Shown here in pieces: positions 55,712 to 64,000 of a stretch of 64,000 nt of DNA. The stretch's first letter is position 1; every line of letters begins with the position of its first letter. The position numbers and the translations under genes were made by a program. Below the pieces are notes generated by a model, which was given only the letters and a program-made list of their open reading frames with translations, was not told where the DNA came from and did not search any database. Origin of the DNA: Mucilaginibacter aquatilis (lineage in GTDB: Bacteria > Bacteroidota > Bacteroidia > Sphingobacteriales > Sphingobacteriaceae); assembly GCF_009755275.1 (NCBI RefSeq), contig NZ_WQLA01000001.1, positions 868,001-932,000 of the forward strand. The letters are read 5' to 3'.

Positions 55712-57325
55712 ATGAGTTTAGAGATCAAAGTTCCGCCGGTTGGCGAATCTATTACCGAGGTAACCTTGTCGCGCTGGATTAAACAAGACGGCGATGCGGT
55801 TGAAATGGACGAAGTAATTGCCGAATTAGAATCGGACAAGGCCACTTTTGAGCTTACTGCTGAAAGTGCCGGAACTTTAAAAACTGTTGCCGCCGAAGGT
55901 GATACCTTAGCTATTGGCGCCGTAGTAGCCAGTATAGAAGATGGTGGCGCACCTGCTGCCGCTGCACCAGCGCCTGTTGATAAAAGCACCGCTGCCGCTG
56001 CTGATGAAAGCGCCCCAGGCCAACGTGCCGAAAGACCGGAAGCTGCTCAGGCTGAGCAAGCTCCTGCTGCTGAAGCTAAAACTTTAGAAATTAAAGTTCC
56101 GGCGGTGGGTGAGTCAATCACCGAAGTAACCCTGTCACGCTGGATTAAAAAAGACGGCGAACAGGTTGAAATGGATGAAGCCATTGCCGAACTGGAATCA
56201 GATAAAGCTACTTTTGAATTAACTGCTGAAAGTGCAGGTACACTTAAAACCATTGCCAATGAAGGTGATACCTTAGCTATTGGTGCTGTGGTTTGCTCAA
56301 TAACCGGCGGTGGTGCTGCCCCAGCTGCTACGCCTTCTCAACAAGGTTCACAGCAAGGCCAAACGCCGGCTACAAGCAATGCTCCTGGTAACGAGGGTGG
56401 TTATGGTGGCGGTAATTATGCTGCCGGCACGCCATCACCTGCTGCAGGTAAAATTCTTACAGAAAAAGGTATCAGCCCTCAAAGCGTAAGCGGAACAGGT
56501 GTTGGTGGCCGTATTACAAAAGACGATGCTGTTAACGCACAAGCCGGAGCTAAAAAGCCTGAGGCTGCTGCACCAGCTACAAAACCTACCGCACAACCTG
56601 CATCAGCTCCAGCTGCATCAGGTGCCCGTGAAGAGCGCAGAGAAAAAATGACCAACCTTCGTAAAACAGTAGCCAAACGTTTGGTAGCTGTTAAAAACGA
56701 AACCGCTATGCTAACCACCTTTAACGAGGTAGATATGCAGCCGGTTATGGAGCTACGCTCAAAATATAAAGACAAGTTTAAAGAGAAACACGGTGTTGGC
56801 TTAGGCTTTATGTCGTTCTTTACTAAAGCGGTTTGCGTTGCCCTTTCTGAGTGGCCTGCCGTTGGCGCCCGTATTGAAGGTGAAGAAATTGTTTACAGCA
56901 ACTTTGCTGATATTTCTATAGCTGTATCGGCTCCAAAAGGCTTGGTGGTTCCTATCATCCGCAATGCTGATGCCATGAGCCTTGCCGAAATTGAGAAAGC
57001 TGTGGTAACTCTAGCCGGTAAAGCCCGTGAAAACAAGCTGACCATTGAAGACATGACCGGCGGTACTTTCACTATTACTAATGGCGGTATCTTTGGTTCA
57101 ATGATGTCTACTCCAATCATCAATGCGCCGCAATCGGCTATTTTAGGTATGCACAACATTATTGAGCGCCCTGTAGCTGTAAACGGCCAGGTGGTTATAC
57201 GCCCAATGATGTACCTTGCCCTGTCATACGATCACCGTATTGTTGACGGCCGCGAATCGGTAAGCTTCCTGGTACGTGTTAAACAACTACTGGAAGACCC
57301 TGCACGTTTGCTGTTAGGTGTTTAA
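55712..57325 (+). CDS. sucB: 2-oxoglutarate dehydrogenase E2 (dihydrolipoyl succinyltransferase) with two lipoyl domains
   Basis: 537 residues; E. coli SucB has about 400. Two lipoyl domains, residues 1-78 (lipoyl lysine K43) and 123-200 (K165), are about 86% identical by hand count. Ala/Pro-rich linkers follow, then the E1/E3-binding domain ([18 protein letters not shown], about 236-275) and the acyltransferase core with catalytic H508 in DHRIVDGRE. The core carries succinyl from lipoamide to CoA. LipB encoded at 11639-12376 should modify both lysines. Confidence 0.95.
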   Translation: MSLEIKVPPVGESITEVTLSRWIKQDGDAVEMDEVIAELESDKATFELTAESAGTLKTVAAEGDTLAIGAVVASIEDGGAPAAAAPAPVDKSTAAAADESAPGQRAERPEAAQAEQAPAAEAKTLEIKVPAVGESITEVTLSRWIKKDGEQVEMDEAIAELESDKATFELTAESAGTLKTIANEGDTLAIGAVVCSITGGGAAPAATPSQQGSQQGQTPATSNAPGNEGGYGGGNYAAGTPSPAAGKILTEKGISPQSVSGTGVGGRITKDDAVNAQAGAKKPEAAAPATKPTAQPASAPAASGAREERREKMTNLRKTVAKRLVAVKNETAMLTTFNEVDMQPVMELRSKYKDKFKEKHGVGLGFMSFFTKAVCVALSEWPAVGARIEGEEIVYSNFADISIAVSAPKGLVVPIIRNADAMSLAEIEKAVVTLAGKARENKLTIEDMTGGTFTITNGGIFGSMMSTPIINAPQSAILGMHNIIERPVAVNGQVVIRPMMYLALSYDHRIVDGRESVSFLVRVKQLLEDPARLLLGV

Positions 57326-57362
57326 GTTGATTTTACTGAGTTATTCAGTTATCAAAATATCG

Positions 57363-57390
57363 AAAGCCCGGTTTTTACCGGGCTTTTTTT
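57363..57390 (+). terminator. Terminator of sucAB
   Basis: AAAGCCCGGT (57363-57372) pairs with ACCGGGCTTT (57377-57386), loop of T, followed by T to 57390. Confidence 0.85.
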
Positions 57391-57445
57391 GTTGAACATT
57401 TAAATATAATTTAGGTTATTGATGTAACTATAATTGCCTTATAAC

Positions 57446-58669
57446 ATGATTTGTACCTTATATGCCCATCACGTTGGGTTTGAAAAAATCACTGCTATCA
57501 TCAGGGAAATTTATCCTGACGGAAAACTATCGGAAAGTGCAAACGGCACCGACCATTTTGCCGATTTAACCATTAAAGGGGGCTTATTCGGCTCGTCAAA
57601 AGTCATTAAAGTATCTTACCGGCAAAAGCCTAAGCCATCCTATCAAATTGCCGAAGGAGATGACAGCGCATTTACCAACAACCTAAAAGGTCTTTACAAT
57701 TATGTGGCTTCGCTGCCATCATCAAAACCTGATGTGCAAGCCCTATTGTTGCGTAAGGTTCAAACTTTAAATTGTGAGTTTACCGTAAGTGAAGATAAAG
57801 GTGAAACCAAAGAATTTAAAACGCTGATTGAACGTTTTGCACTTGAATTTGATGCTATCATTTTTGCTCAGCCCGATACGTCAATCAGCCGGTCGAAAGG
57901 GCAGCACTTTTTAGATAAGAACCTGAATTTACTTATTGACGGGCAGGGAGCCTGTGAAGTTGATACGCTGAAAGTGGAAATAGAAACAGCTCATTTTGAT
58001 GCTGATCAGTCAGAGGTTACCGACGAACAAAAAACACGCAAGGAAAACAGCGAAGCCATAGTTAAGGCAAAAGGCATTAAGGTAAATATCAATTTGCCCT
58101 GTATCGAATCTGAAGATGAGGTTGCATTCAGGACGGCACAAGAAGTAGCCACCCGTGTAAGCGTTTTATCGGTAGTAAACTATGTAGCTTTTAATACTAT
58201 ACCACCAAACGTTGCTATTGATTATTTAAAACAACATAACCTGTGGGAGTATGCTACCCCTAAAGAAAAAGATTTTCTGCTGCAACCTACCGCCGAAAAG
58301 CAAACCGTTGAAACCTGGAAAGCCGAAGATATTTACATACTAATGTGGGCCTTAGGTAAGGTGAATACACTTGATTTTCCTGAAAACCTTTGCAACTTGA
58401 ATGATATTGCCGATGAAGACCAACCCGTTGGCGGTGACAGAGATCCGTATACATTTATTAATGCTGCCAGAATCAGCCGTTCGCCAAAAGAGATATTAGA
58501 TGCCGCCGACCTGTATTACAGGCTGGACTGGGCTTGCGTTGATGCGAGGCTAAACATGCAGGAAATGGAACAAGTTCATCCGGGTGTAGTGTATGAGCGG
58601 CACTATGCATTAAACTGGCTCATATCATATCAGAATGCTGAATGGGATGATGTGAGTTGCGATACCTAA
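57446..58669 (+). CDS. DUF4272 domain protein
   Basis: 407 residues from the ATG at 57446 (an in-frame TTG precedes at 57434). The N-terminal 190 residues are an uncharacterised alpha/beta region (TLYAHHVGFEKITAIIREIY). The C-terminal half begins RKENSEAIVKAKGIKVNINLP and includes WKAEDIYILMWALGKV and DLYYRLDWACVDARL, the usual DUF4272 pattern. Cytosolic, unknown function; often an accessory gene near immunity or toxin loci in other bacteria, but not here. Confidence 0.8.
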   Translation: MICTLYAHHVGFEKITAIIREIYPDGKLSESANGTDHFADLTIKGGLFGSSKVIKVSYRQKPKPSYQIAEGDDSAFTNNLKGLYNYVASLPSSKPDVQALLLRKVQTLNCEFTVSEDKGETKEFKTLIERFALEFDAIIFAQPDTSISRSKGQHFLDKNLNLLIDGQGACEVDTLKVEIETAHFDADQSEVTDEQKTRKENSEAIVKAKGIKVNINLPCIESEDEVAFRTAQEVATRVSVLSVVNYVAFNTIPPNVAIDYLKQHNLWEYATPKEKDFLLQPTAEKQTVETWKAEDIYILMWALGKVNTLDFPENLCNLNDIADEDQPVGGDRDPYTFINAARISRSPKEILDAADLYYRLDWACVDARLNMQEMEQVHPGVVYERHYALNWLISYQNAEWDDVSCDT

Positions 58670-58786
58670 ATAACTTTGTTTGTGCAATCAATGTACACTT
58701 GTATTTTGAAAGAATATTGTATTGCTGACGGCCGCTAATTGGTAAGCTTGCTGGGAGCGCACATAGTGCAAATGAAAAGCAACTCC

Positions 58787-60298
58787 TTAATACACAACAA
58801 CGTCCGGGTTAGACACCTGCACCTTTTTATACGGATTGTTTAAAAACTCACGCATCATTACATTCCATGTTGAGCCTCCCACACCGTGACCTTTTTTTAA
58901 AAACAGGAAGCTTTGCGCGTGAGGCATATAATGTTGTAAGCGCTGTATATAAAGCGGACTACAATTAGGATCCATTTCACCGTCGGCCATGAGTACCGGT
59001 TTTAAAGAGTAGTACGGTTGCTTGGTAGATGGTGTAACCGGGGGCGTAGGCCAACAATCGCACATATCTTTAATTACATCATTAATGCGATAGCGGGTGA
59101 GATAAGGGTATATATTGTAAAGTTGCTTAATAACATCCTGGCTATGGTAAGTGGCCTGGTCGGCACAATAAACCGATATACGCATACCATCAGGAGCCTG
59201 GTACTTTCTAAACAGGGCATCTAAATAAGATTTCACATAAGGCTTGTGATTTCCGTTAATCATATCGGTTATGATAAATGCTACATCATTACGGCGCTGG
59301 TTGTCGGACATGGCATTCATTATTTCGGCCAACAGCTCATTTTTGGTATAGGCGATATTTACAGAATCGGTTGTGCCTTTTTCAAGATAACGTAAGTAGA
59401 AAGTTTTACGCGCAATGCCGTTAAAGTATTCAAAAAAACGCTCCTTAAGATTTCGATAGCTTTGCTTGTCGGTCGAATCTTGCTCTACGTACTTAAATAA
59501 AGTAGTAAGCGACTGGTTAAAGTTCATAGGTTCATCTTCGTCAATGGCAGCAAACATAGGCAATGGAGAATCAAGCACTAAAGAGCGTATTCGCGACGGG
59601 TCTTTCTGTAAAACTGCGGTCATTAGGCCGCCGCTATACGAGCCGCCGTAAAGATTTACCGAATCAATTTTAAGCATCTTCAACAGGTCATGAATGTCTA
59701 ACACGGTTTCGTCGGTAGTGTAACCTGCCAAGTCGATACCTTTCATTTCAAGCGTACGACGATACTTTTTAACTCCAACCAGCACCATACTGTCTTTGTT
59801 CAGGTTCTTGCGATACGATTCTCGGATGGCATTATCCAGATCAAATACCCTTAAATATGGCCACGCGTAACGTGTACCTCTTTGTTCAAAGGCGATTAAA
59901 TCACGGTCTTTTATCAAATCACCTCTTGCTGCATTAAATATCCAAGATAACGAACTATTACCGGGCCCACCTGATGTGAATAATAGCGGGTCTTTCTTCT
60001 TGAAAGGATTTTTACTCTCCAATACAATGAACGGGAGTTTTACCATTTTTGAAGTTGTCTTTGAACGGTTTTCGGGCACGATAAGGTAACCGCATTTGGT
60101 TCTGAAACTGCTATCAATTTTTGCGAAGGGTACAGAGTATTCGGCTTTTACTAAAGAAGGAGCAGTTTTTAAGAAATTACTGTCAATCATAAAACGACAG
60201 TTACAAGGCTCCACTTTTGGAATGTATTTTTTATGTTGTGCCGTTGATGCATTACAAACCACACTCAATATAATGCTCAACAATAACCTGTTCATCAT
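58787..60298 (-). CDS. Secreted alpha/beta-hydrolase, TAP-like peptidase
   Basis: 503 residues. Signal peptide ends near NASTAQ (about 21). The oxyanion segment LLFTSGGPGNSSLSW and nucleophile elbow LYGGSYSGG (S220) lead the hydrolase domain; a helical cap spans about 235-400; the late DGEMDPNCSP and KKGHGVGG supply Asp and His. This resembles tripeptidyl/prolyl aminopeptidases of the S33 family. Cysteines C32/C34 and C69 near the start may form disulfides. The leader upstream can form a hairpin. Confidence 0.85.
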   Translation of the reverse strand: MMNRLLLSIILSVVCNASTAQHKKYIPKVEPCNCRFMIDSNFLKTAPSLVKAEYSVPFAKIDSSFRTKCGYLIVPENRSKTTSKMVKLPFIVLESKNPFKKKDPLLFTSGGPGNSSLSWIFNAARGDLIKDRDLIAFEQRGTRYAWPYLRVFDLDNAIRESYRKNLNKDSMVLVGVKKYRRTLEMKGIDLAGYTTDETVLDIHDLLKMLKIDSVNLYGGSYSGGLMTAVLQKDPSRIRSLVLDSPLPMFAAIDEDEPMNFNQSLTTLFKYVEQDSTDKQSYRNLKERFFEYFNGIARKTFYLRYLEKGTTDSVNIAYTKNELLAEIMNAMSDNQRRNDVAFIITDMINGNHKPYVKSYLDALFRKYQAPDGMRISVYCADQATYHSQDVIKQLYNIYPYLTRYRINDVIKDMCDCWPTPPVTPSTKQPYYSLKPVLMADGEMDPNCSPLYIQRLQHYMPHAQSFLFLKKGHGVGGSTWNVMMREFLNNPYKKVQVSNPDVVVY

Positions 60299-60313
60299 AT
60301 AATAAATTTAATT

Positions 60314-60365
60314 AAACAGACGCAACGCAGACCAATTAGTTGCAATACTTACGTCTGTTTTTTTA
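60314..60365. other. Stem-loop in the divergent region upstream of the TAP-like gene
   Basis: AAACAGACG (60314-60322) pairs with CGTCTGTTT (60352-60360), and an inner GCAAC/GTTGC helix (60322-60326, 60339-60343) can form inside. A T-run follows on the plus strand although no plus-strand gene precedes it. Confidence 0.45.
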
Positions 60366-60425
60366 ATACGGCAAAACTACCACACAAACCATAATAACTA
60401 CCACAAATCGCACTACAACGCAGGC

Positions 60426-60433
60426 TATCTTTG
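60426..60433 (+). promoter_or_regulatory. -7 promoter element for the DUF1348 gene
   Basis: TATCTTTG fits TAnnTTTG, about 21 bases before the ATG at 60455, so the in-frame TTG at 60431 falls inside the promoter and is not the start. Confidence 0.5.
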
Positions 60434-60454
60434 TATAAATCAAATAAATGCTTT

Positions 60455-60865
60455 ATGGATAAGAGATACCCACTGCCTCCCTTCAATTACGAAACCGCTG
60501 TTGAAAAGATACAATTAGCCGAAGATGCCTGGAATAGCCAGAACCCCGAAAGAATTGCTCAAGCTTATACCATTGATACAGAATGGCGCAACCGGTCGCA
60601 ATTTGTGAACGGACGTGCGGAGGTTATCGAATTTTTAAGCGGTAAGTGGGAACGTGAGCTTAACTATAAATTGCGCAAGGAACTTTGGGCTTTCACCGAT
60701 AACCGCATTGCAGTACGTTTCGAGTACGAATACCAGGACCTTAGTGGTAATTGGTTCAGGGCTTATGGCAACGAGAACTGGGAGTTTAACGAAGATGGAC
60801 TAATGGCTAAACGTTATGCCAGCATAAATGATGTGCCCATTACTGAAGCCGACCGCAGGCTGTAA
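60455..60865 (+). CDS. DUF1348 / NTF2-like protein
   Basis: 136 residues from the ATG at 60455. It reads as one NTF2-like cone domain: [72 protein letters not shown]1348 proteins of this size are widespread and uncharacterised; some relatives bind small ligands. Convergent with the PRISE reductase, sharing its terminator. Confidence 0.88.
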   Translation: MDKRYPLPPFNYETAVEKIQLAEDAWNSQNPERIAQAYTIDTEWRNRSQFVNGRAEVIEFLSGKWERELNYKLRKELWAFTDNRIAVRFEYEYQDLSGNWFRAYGNENWEFNEDGLMAKRYASINDVPITEADRRL

Positions 60866-60917
60866 TTGCCGTAAATAATTACATAAGAGATACACTATAA
60901 TAAAAGAGATATAATGC

Positions 60918-60942
60918 AAAAGCCCGGCAAAACCGGGCTTTT
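60918..60942. terminator. Bidirectional terminator between DUF1348 and PRISE-type reductase genes
   Basis: AAAAGCCCGG (60918-60927) pairs with CCGGGCTTTT (60933-60942) around a short A-rich loop. Confidence 0.82.
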
Positions 60943-60959
60943 AACGTTTACACTTATTC

Positions 60960-62033
60960 TTACGGAATCAATTTTAACTCCCTTAACAAGGCAAAAAGTT
61001 CAAAGAATGATTCGCGCGTGTCTTGATAATGGGTAAAGCCCAGTTTACGGCTTTTCGACATGTCGGTCATTACCTCTAACGGGCGGCCAAGATCAAGGTC
61101 GGTGTGCCAGGCTGATGCCAGGCGCAACAGGTCGGTTTCCTTTAAGCCATGCTTTTGGGCAATTCTGGTCCATACTTCGGCATCGTTTGCCATTTCGGTT
61201 TCAAGCGGGTGTATGGTACCGTCAAAACCTGCGGCTTCAATGCCAAACCAGTCAGCTATTTGTTGCCAAAGCCAATTCCAACGAAAAATGTCGCCATTGG
61301 CTACATTAAAGGCCTGATTGCGGGCGGCGTCAGTGGTTGAAGCCCATATCATGTGTTCGGCCAGTAAACGGGCGTCCGTAACGTCCGATAGGCCGTTCCA
61401 TTGCGCAGCCGAGCCGGGGAAGCGGAATGCACGCCCTGTTTCTTTACAAACACTGGCGTAGGTGGCCAGGGTGGTACCCATATTCATGAGGTTGCCCAGG
61501 GCGTAGCCAATTACAGTATGCGGGCGGTGTATGCCCCAGGTAAAGCCGTCGCGGGCGGCTGCGGCATAAACCACGTCTTCCTGCGCGTAATAAAAATTAT
61601 CTAAAGTCAAACGCGGATGCTCCTCACGCACGGGTGTTAATGGCAAGGTTCCGGCTTTGGCGTAAGCATCAAAAGGTCCCAGGTAATGTTTTAACCCGGT
61701 AACCAGCGCCACATGTTCAACGCTGCCCTTGGCCGATAGTACATCAAGCACATTACTCACCAAAAGACTGTTTACCCTAATGTTTTCCGCTTCGGTATCG
61801 TTACGCATCCAGGCGGTAAAATATACGTGGGTAGGCACAATATCGGCTAAAGCCGTGGCAAGGCTATCCTTATCTAAAAGGTTGGCCGCAACCGTAATTA
61901 AGCCATTGATGTTACCATTGGGCGTACGCGATAAACCGTAGGTGATGATATTTTTGCTTAAAAGTTTTTTAGCAAGATTGCTGCCTGTAATGCCACTGGC
62001 CCCCACAATCAATGCTTTTATTGTATTTGACAT
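60960..62033 (-). CDS. PRISE-type SDR oxidoreductase (progesterone 5-beta-reductase-like)
   Basis: 357 residues. NAD(P) site GASGITG at 11-17; the family motif NFYYAQED (normally NFYY-x-xED) carries the catalytic Tyr, and GLKHYLGPFDAY is the preceding signature. PRISE enzymes reduce activated C=C bonds of enones; the natural substrate in bacteria is unknown. Upstream, toward the Crp/Fnr gene, lie an exact TTGAT-N4-ATCAA box and a TAACTTTG -7 element, suggesting regulation by the neighbouring protein. Confidence 0.88.
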   Translation of the reverse strand: MSNTIKALIVGASGITGSNLAKKLLSKNIITYGLSRTPNGNINGLITVAANLLDKDSLATALADIVPTHVYFTAWMRNDTEAENIRVNSLLVSNVLDVLSAKGSVEHVALVTGLKHYLGPFDAYAKAGTLPLTPVREEHPRLTLDNFYYAQEDVVYAAAARDGFTWGIHRPHTVIGYALGNLMNMGTTLATYASVCKETGRAFRFPGSAAQWNGLSDVTDARLLAEHMIWASTTDAARNQAFNVANGDIFRWNWLWQQIADWFGIEAAGFDGTIHPLETEMANDAEVWTRIAQKHGLKETDLLRLASAWHTDLDLGRPLEVMTDMSKSRKLGFTHYQDTRESFFELFALLRELKLIP

Positions 62034-62052
62034 TTGTTAAAATTTATAACAT

Positions 62053-62060
62053 CAAAGTTA
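62053..62060 (-). promoter_or_regulatory. -7 promoter element for the PRISE-type reductase
   Basis: On the minus strand TAACTTTG fits TAnnTTTG, 19 bases before the ATG at 62033. The expected -33 TTG reads GTG, as might fit an activator-dependent promoter. Confidence 0.5.
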
Positions 62061-62100
62061 AAGACAACAAATTGTTGCACACTTGACGCTGCTTAAGAAA

Positions 62101-62124
62101 TACACTTGATCTATATCAAGTGTA
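62101..62124. promoter_or_regulatory. FNR-like box (Crp/Fnr operator) between regulator and reductase genes
   Basis: TACACTTGAT-CTAT-ATCAAGTGTA is a perfect 10-bp inverted repeat whose core TTGAT-N4-ATCAA (62106-62119) is the FNR-class consensus. A related half site, CACTTGAC, lies at 62080-62087. The box is about 80 bp before the reductase ATG and 2 bp after the crp-like stop. No T-run follows on the minus strand, so it is not a convincing terminator. Confidence 0.75.
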
Positions 62125-62126
62125 TG

Positions 62127-62708
62127 CTATTTGCGCATGGCAATATTTTTCCTGATCCTGCTCAGGGTTTCGGGGGCAATGCCAAGGTAGGAGGCAATGA
62201 GGTTTTGCGGTATGCGTTCAATCATATCGGGGTTTGATTGGCTTAACCTCAGGAATTTTTCCTCGGCCGTATCAGTTACCGAACTCATTAAGCGCCGTTC
62301 TTTAGTTACAAGACTGTTTTGGTAAAGTATCCTGAAGTAGCGATCCATCATAGGTATGGCCAATGTTATGGCTTCATAATTTTCACGCGATAGCAGCAGC
62401 ACTTCCGAATCCTCAATTGCATCGATATTAAACACAGCCGGAACACCTGTAAGAAAACTGTTAAAGTCGGATATCCACCAGCCTTCCCAGCCAAAAATGC
62501 TCATGTGCTCGTCGCCTTTGTCATCAACGTTGTAAGTACGAAGCAATCCTTTAGATACAAAGGCCAGGTTTCTGCAAACGTTGCCTTCCTGCAATAGGTA
62601 TTGGCGTTTTCTTAACCTTTTTGGTACAAAGTAATTTTGCATCAGGGCTTTCTCCTGCTCGTTCAGGGTGACCTTTTCACTGATATGCGATAGCAAAATA
62701 TCAAACAT
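62127..62708 (-). CDS. Crp/Fnr-family transcriptional regulator
   Basis: 193 residues: N-terminal cyclic-nucleotide-binding-like beta-roll (about 25-110), dimer helix (about 115-140) and C-terminal winged helix-turn-helix. The recognition helix PETLSRIRK has E180, S183 and R184 in the ExxSR arrangement used by FNR to read TTGAT. It has only one cysteine, so it cannot hold the FNR oxygen-sensing 4Fe-4S cluster; the signal is unknown. It probably controls the adjacent reductase through the box at 62101-62124. Confidence 0.92.
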   Translation of the reverse strand: MFDILLSHISEKVTLNEQEKALMQNYFVPKRLRKRQYLLQEGNVCRNLAFVSKGLLRTYNVDDKGDEHMSIFGWEGWWISDFNSFLTGVPAVFNIDAIEDSEVLLLSRENYEAITLAIPMMDRYFRILYQNSLVTKERRLMSSVTDTAEEKFLRLSQSNPDMIERIPQNLIASYLGIAPETLSRIRKNIAMRK

Positions 62709-62728
62709 GCGGATTTAGATATCTCCTA

Positions 62729-62736
62729 CAAAGATA
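62729..62736 (-). promoter_or_regulatory. -7 promoter element for the Crp/Fnr gene
   Basis: TATCTTTG on the minus strand fits TAnnTTTG, about 20 bases before the ATG at 62708; an AGGAGA purine stretch lies in between. Confidence 0.5.
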
Positions 62737-62806
62737 ATGCTTGTGCATGAATAGTTGCCTGTTACACCCTGTCTTGAAAAGCTATGTGAAGCAATTTGAA
62801 GATAAC

Positions 62807-63658
62807 TTACTGCTGCCTTTTTACAATTTCTGCAACGGGTGAACCTGCCGGTGCCCAATTGCGCGCGTTATCTAACCATGTTTTATACTGCCCTTCATCT
62901 CCTGAGCGCTTGTAAGCGGCCGATAGGTTAAGTGCCATTTCGCTTTTTGTGTCCATTTGCTTATCTGTACATTGTTCTATTCCTTGTTTGTAAATTCTTA
63001 TGCAATTAGGATAATCGGCCTTTTGTAAATACGAATAGCCCAACTCGCGTATAAGCATAATATCCTTTGGGTTGTAAGTCAAACCGGCGTTTAATATGCT
63101 TATCGCATTATTAAGCTGTCCTAGTGCATTGTAGGCATAAGCCATTTCAAATTCAAGTCCTTCAGCATGGGGTTTAACCGCGTAAGCCTTATGTAAATAC
63201 AAAAGCGCAACTTCACAATCGTTTACGGCATTATACGTCCAGCCCCAGCGTACGTTATGAGCAACGGTGTCGGTATAATTGTAATAAAACTTTAGCCATG
63301 ATGGCTCGGCGGGCAGGTTAAGTTCTTTGTAACGTGATGTTGGTATTAAAGCAACGTTACCCCAGTTAGGAGCTATACGATATTTTATTGATGAGTTTTT
63401 TGATATAGTGGTATCGGCTATATATTTACCATCGGCACCAACAGTAAATGTTCCTTTGGCATCATACGTAAAGCCGGCCTGTGTATCAATATAAATGTAT
63501 CCGTAAGAATACTCCTTATCCTTTTTACTTTTAAAGGCAATCCATTGCTTTTCGCACCGGGTATAGCGCTTATCAAATTGAAGTGTATCAACTCTGTTGG
63601 ATTGCCCAAACACACCCGAAGTAAGCGTGGTAAGCAGCAGTAGAATAATAGGTTTCAT
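62807..63658 (-). CDS. Secreted TPR-repeat protein
   Basis: 283 residues from the ATG at 63658 (a start at 63679 would add seven residues before the signal peptide). Signal peptide ends GVFGQ (about 19). Residues 20-140 are a beta-rich region of no known family; from about 150 to 270 there are three TPR-like helix pairs (AYAYNALGQLNNAISILNAG, ELGYSYLQKADYPNCIRIYK, LSAAYKRSGDEGQYKTWLD). Probably a periplasmic scaffold; function unknown. Confidence 0.78.
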   Translation of the reverse strand: MKPIILLLLTTLTSGVFGQSNRVDTLQFDKRYTRCEKQWIAFKSKKDKEYSYGYIYIDTQAGFTYDAKGTFTVGADGKYIADTTISKNSSIKYRIAPNWGNVALIPTSRYKELNLPAEPSWLKFYYNYTDTVAHNVRWGWTYNAVNDCEVALLYLHKAYAVKPHAEGLEFEMAYAYNALGQLNNAISILNAGLTYNPKDIMLIRELGYSYLQKADYPNCIRIYKQGIEQCTDKQMDTKSEMALNLSAAYKRSGDEGQYKTWLDNARNWAPAGSPVAEIVKRQQ

Positions 63659-63694
63659 GATGAGGTTTTGATAGCACAATATAGCAAGTTAACT

Positions 63695-64000
63695 TTAATC
63701 AATTGCCGCTTTTGCCCGCCACTTTGCTAAATAAAAAATCATTAACCCGGTTGCAAAGGCGCCAAGGCATACCAACATGGCCTTAGGCTGAGCCATAAAT
63801 ATACTGATGATCACAAACCAGTAAACTACAATAAAAACTAGCGGCACTAATGGATATAGTTTTATTGTATAAATGCCGGTACCATCAAGTTCGCGGGTGC
63901 GTTTGCGCAAAATGAATATAGCAATGGCACCAAAACTCAGCCCAAGACATTCAAAAAAAATGGCGTAATTGAGTACCTCGCCAAATGAACTTACCACAAG
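63695..64000 (-). CDS. Amino acid permease, APC superfamily (N-terminus cut off)
   Basis: About the last 102 residues of a membrane carrier whose start lies beyond the right edge. Three hydrophobic helices are visible, with the basic loop ILRKRTRELDG and the following LYPLVPLVFIVVYW typical for the last part of Bacteroidota APC-type amino acid permeases. Substrate unknown. Confidence 0.75.
   Translation of the reverse strand, partial: LVVSSFGEVLNYAIFFECLGLSFGAIAIFILRKRTRELDGTGIYTIKLYPLVPLVFIVVYWFVIISIFMAQPKAMLVCLGAFATGLMIFYLAKWRAKAAID

Noticed and set aside
62101..62124. Perfect inverted repeat read as a terminator of the Crp/Fnr gene
   Set aside because: The stem is AT-rich, no T-run follows on the minus strand, and the core is an exact FNR-type box; the operator reading fits better.
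1..64000. CRISPR arrays, tRNA or rRNA genes, prophage or insertion sequences
   Set aside because: Reading both strands of the intergenic regions I found no regularly spaced repeats, no tRNA-like T-arm sequences and no transposase or integrase.

Overview
The window looks like a contiguous piece of chromosome from a member of the Bacteroidota, most likely Sphingobacteriaceae (a Mucilaginibacter- or Pedobacter-like soil or plant bacterium). Reasons: moderate AT content, several promoters with the Bacteroidota -7 element TAnnTTTG, weak or absent Shine-Dalgarno sequences, DUF4369-thioredoxin lipid-envelope proteins, an MG2/TonB-plug protein, a four-helix-bundle (23S-IVS-like) gene, and the gene order miaB / sigma-54 activator / lptE / TPR protein / secG / groES / groEL. 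The genus is inferred, not shown. I see no tRNA, rRNA, CRISPR array, transposase or prophage.

Layout. 1-9.4 kb: cut-off thioredoxin-like protein, branched-chain aminotransferase, secreted pectate lyase, universal stress protein, a serine-phosphatase fused to SerA-derived domains, an SDR epimerase, a degenerate arginase-fold protein and a second thioredoxin-like protein. 9.4-13.6 kb: a fluoride riboswitch followed by a CLC-type (F-) antiporter, then a phosphopantetheinyl transferase-lipB-GDSL operon and dcd. 13.8-20.1 kb: MG2/TonB-plug protein, CarboxypepD_reg-like protein, clpS, sdaA, mscS. 20.4-28 kb: groEL-groES, secG operon with lptE and a sigma-54 activator, a four-helix-bundle gene flanked by inverted repeats, miaB. 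28-39.7 kb: AsmA-like protein, a YfcC-type carrier with an orphan oligopeptide-binding lipoprotein, DUF5694, phosphohexomutase, GH13 amylase with palindromic operators, methyltransferase. 39.9-50.6 kb: recA, an outer-membrane barrel protein, aldo/keto reductase, NlpC/P60, msrA, e(P4)-type phosphatase, aldose-1-epimerase-like protein, a small coiled-coil membrane protein, parC, YdeI-like protein. 50.7-64 kb: a tandem pair of small secreted proteins under matching ECF-type promoters, cdd, sucA-sucB (two lipoyl domains), DUF4272, a TAP-like peptidase, DUF1348, a PRISE-type reductase with an FNR-like box next to its probable Crp/Fnr regulator, a TPR protein and a cut-off amino acid permease.

Most of the window is housekeeping. 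The parts that stand out are regulatory or architectural: the fluoride riboswitch with a helix that can cover the start region of the antiporter gene; an exact TTGAT-N4-ATCAA box between a Crp/Fnr gene and a reductase; two identically spaced ECF-type promoters in front of duplicated genes; a gene cassette bounded by purine-rich inverted repeats in an otherwise conserved operon, with a gene-less look-alike between sucA and sucB; and the SerB-SerA fusion lacking the dehydrogenase Rossmann domain. Cofactor chemistry links distant loci: the PPTase makes holo-acyl carrier protein, LipB takes octanoyl groups from it, and SucB carries two lipoyl acceptor domains.
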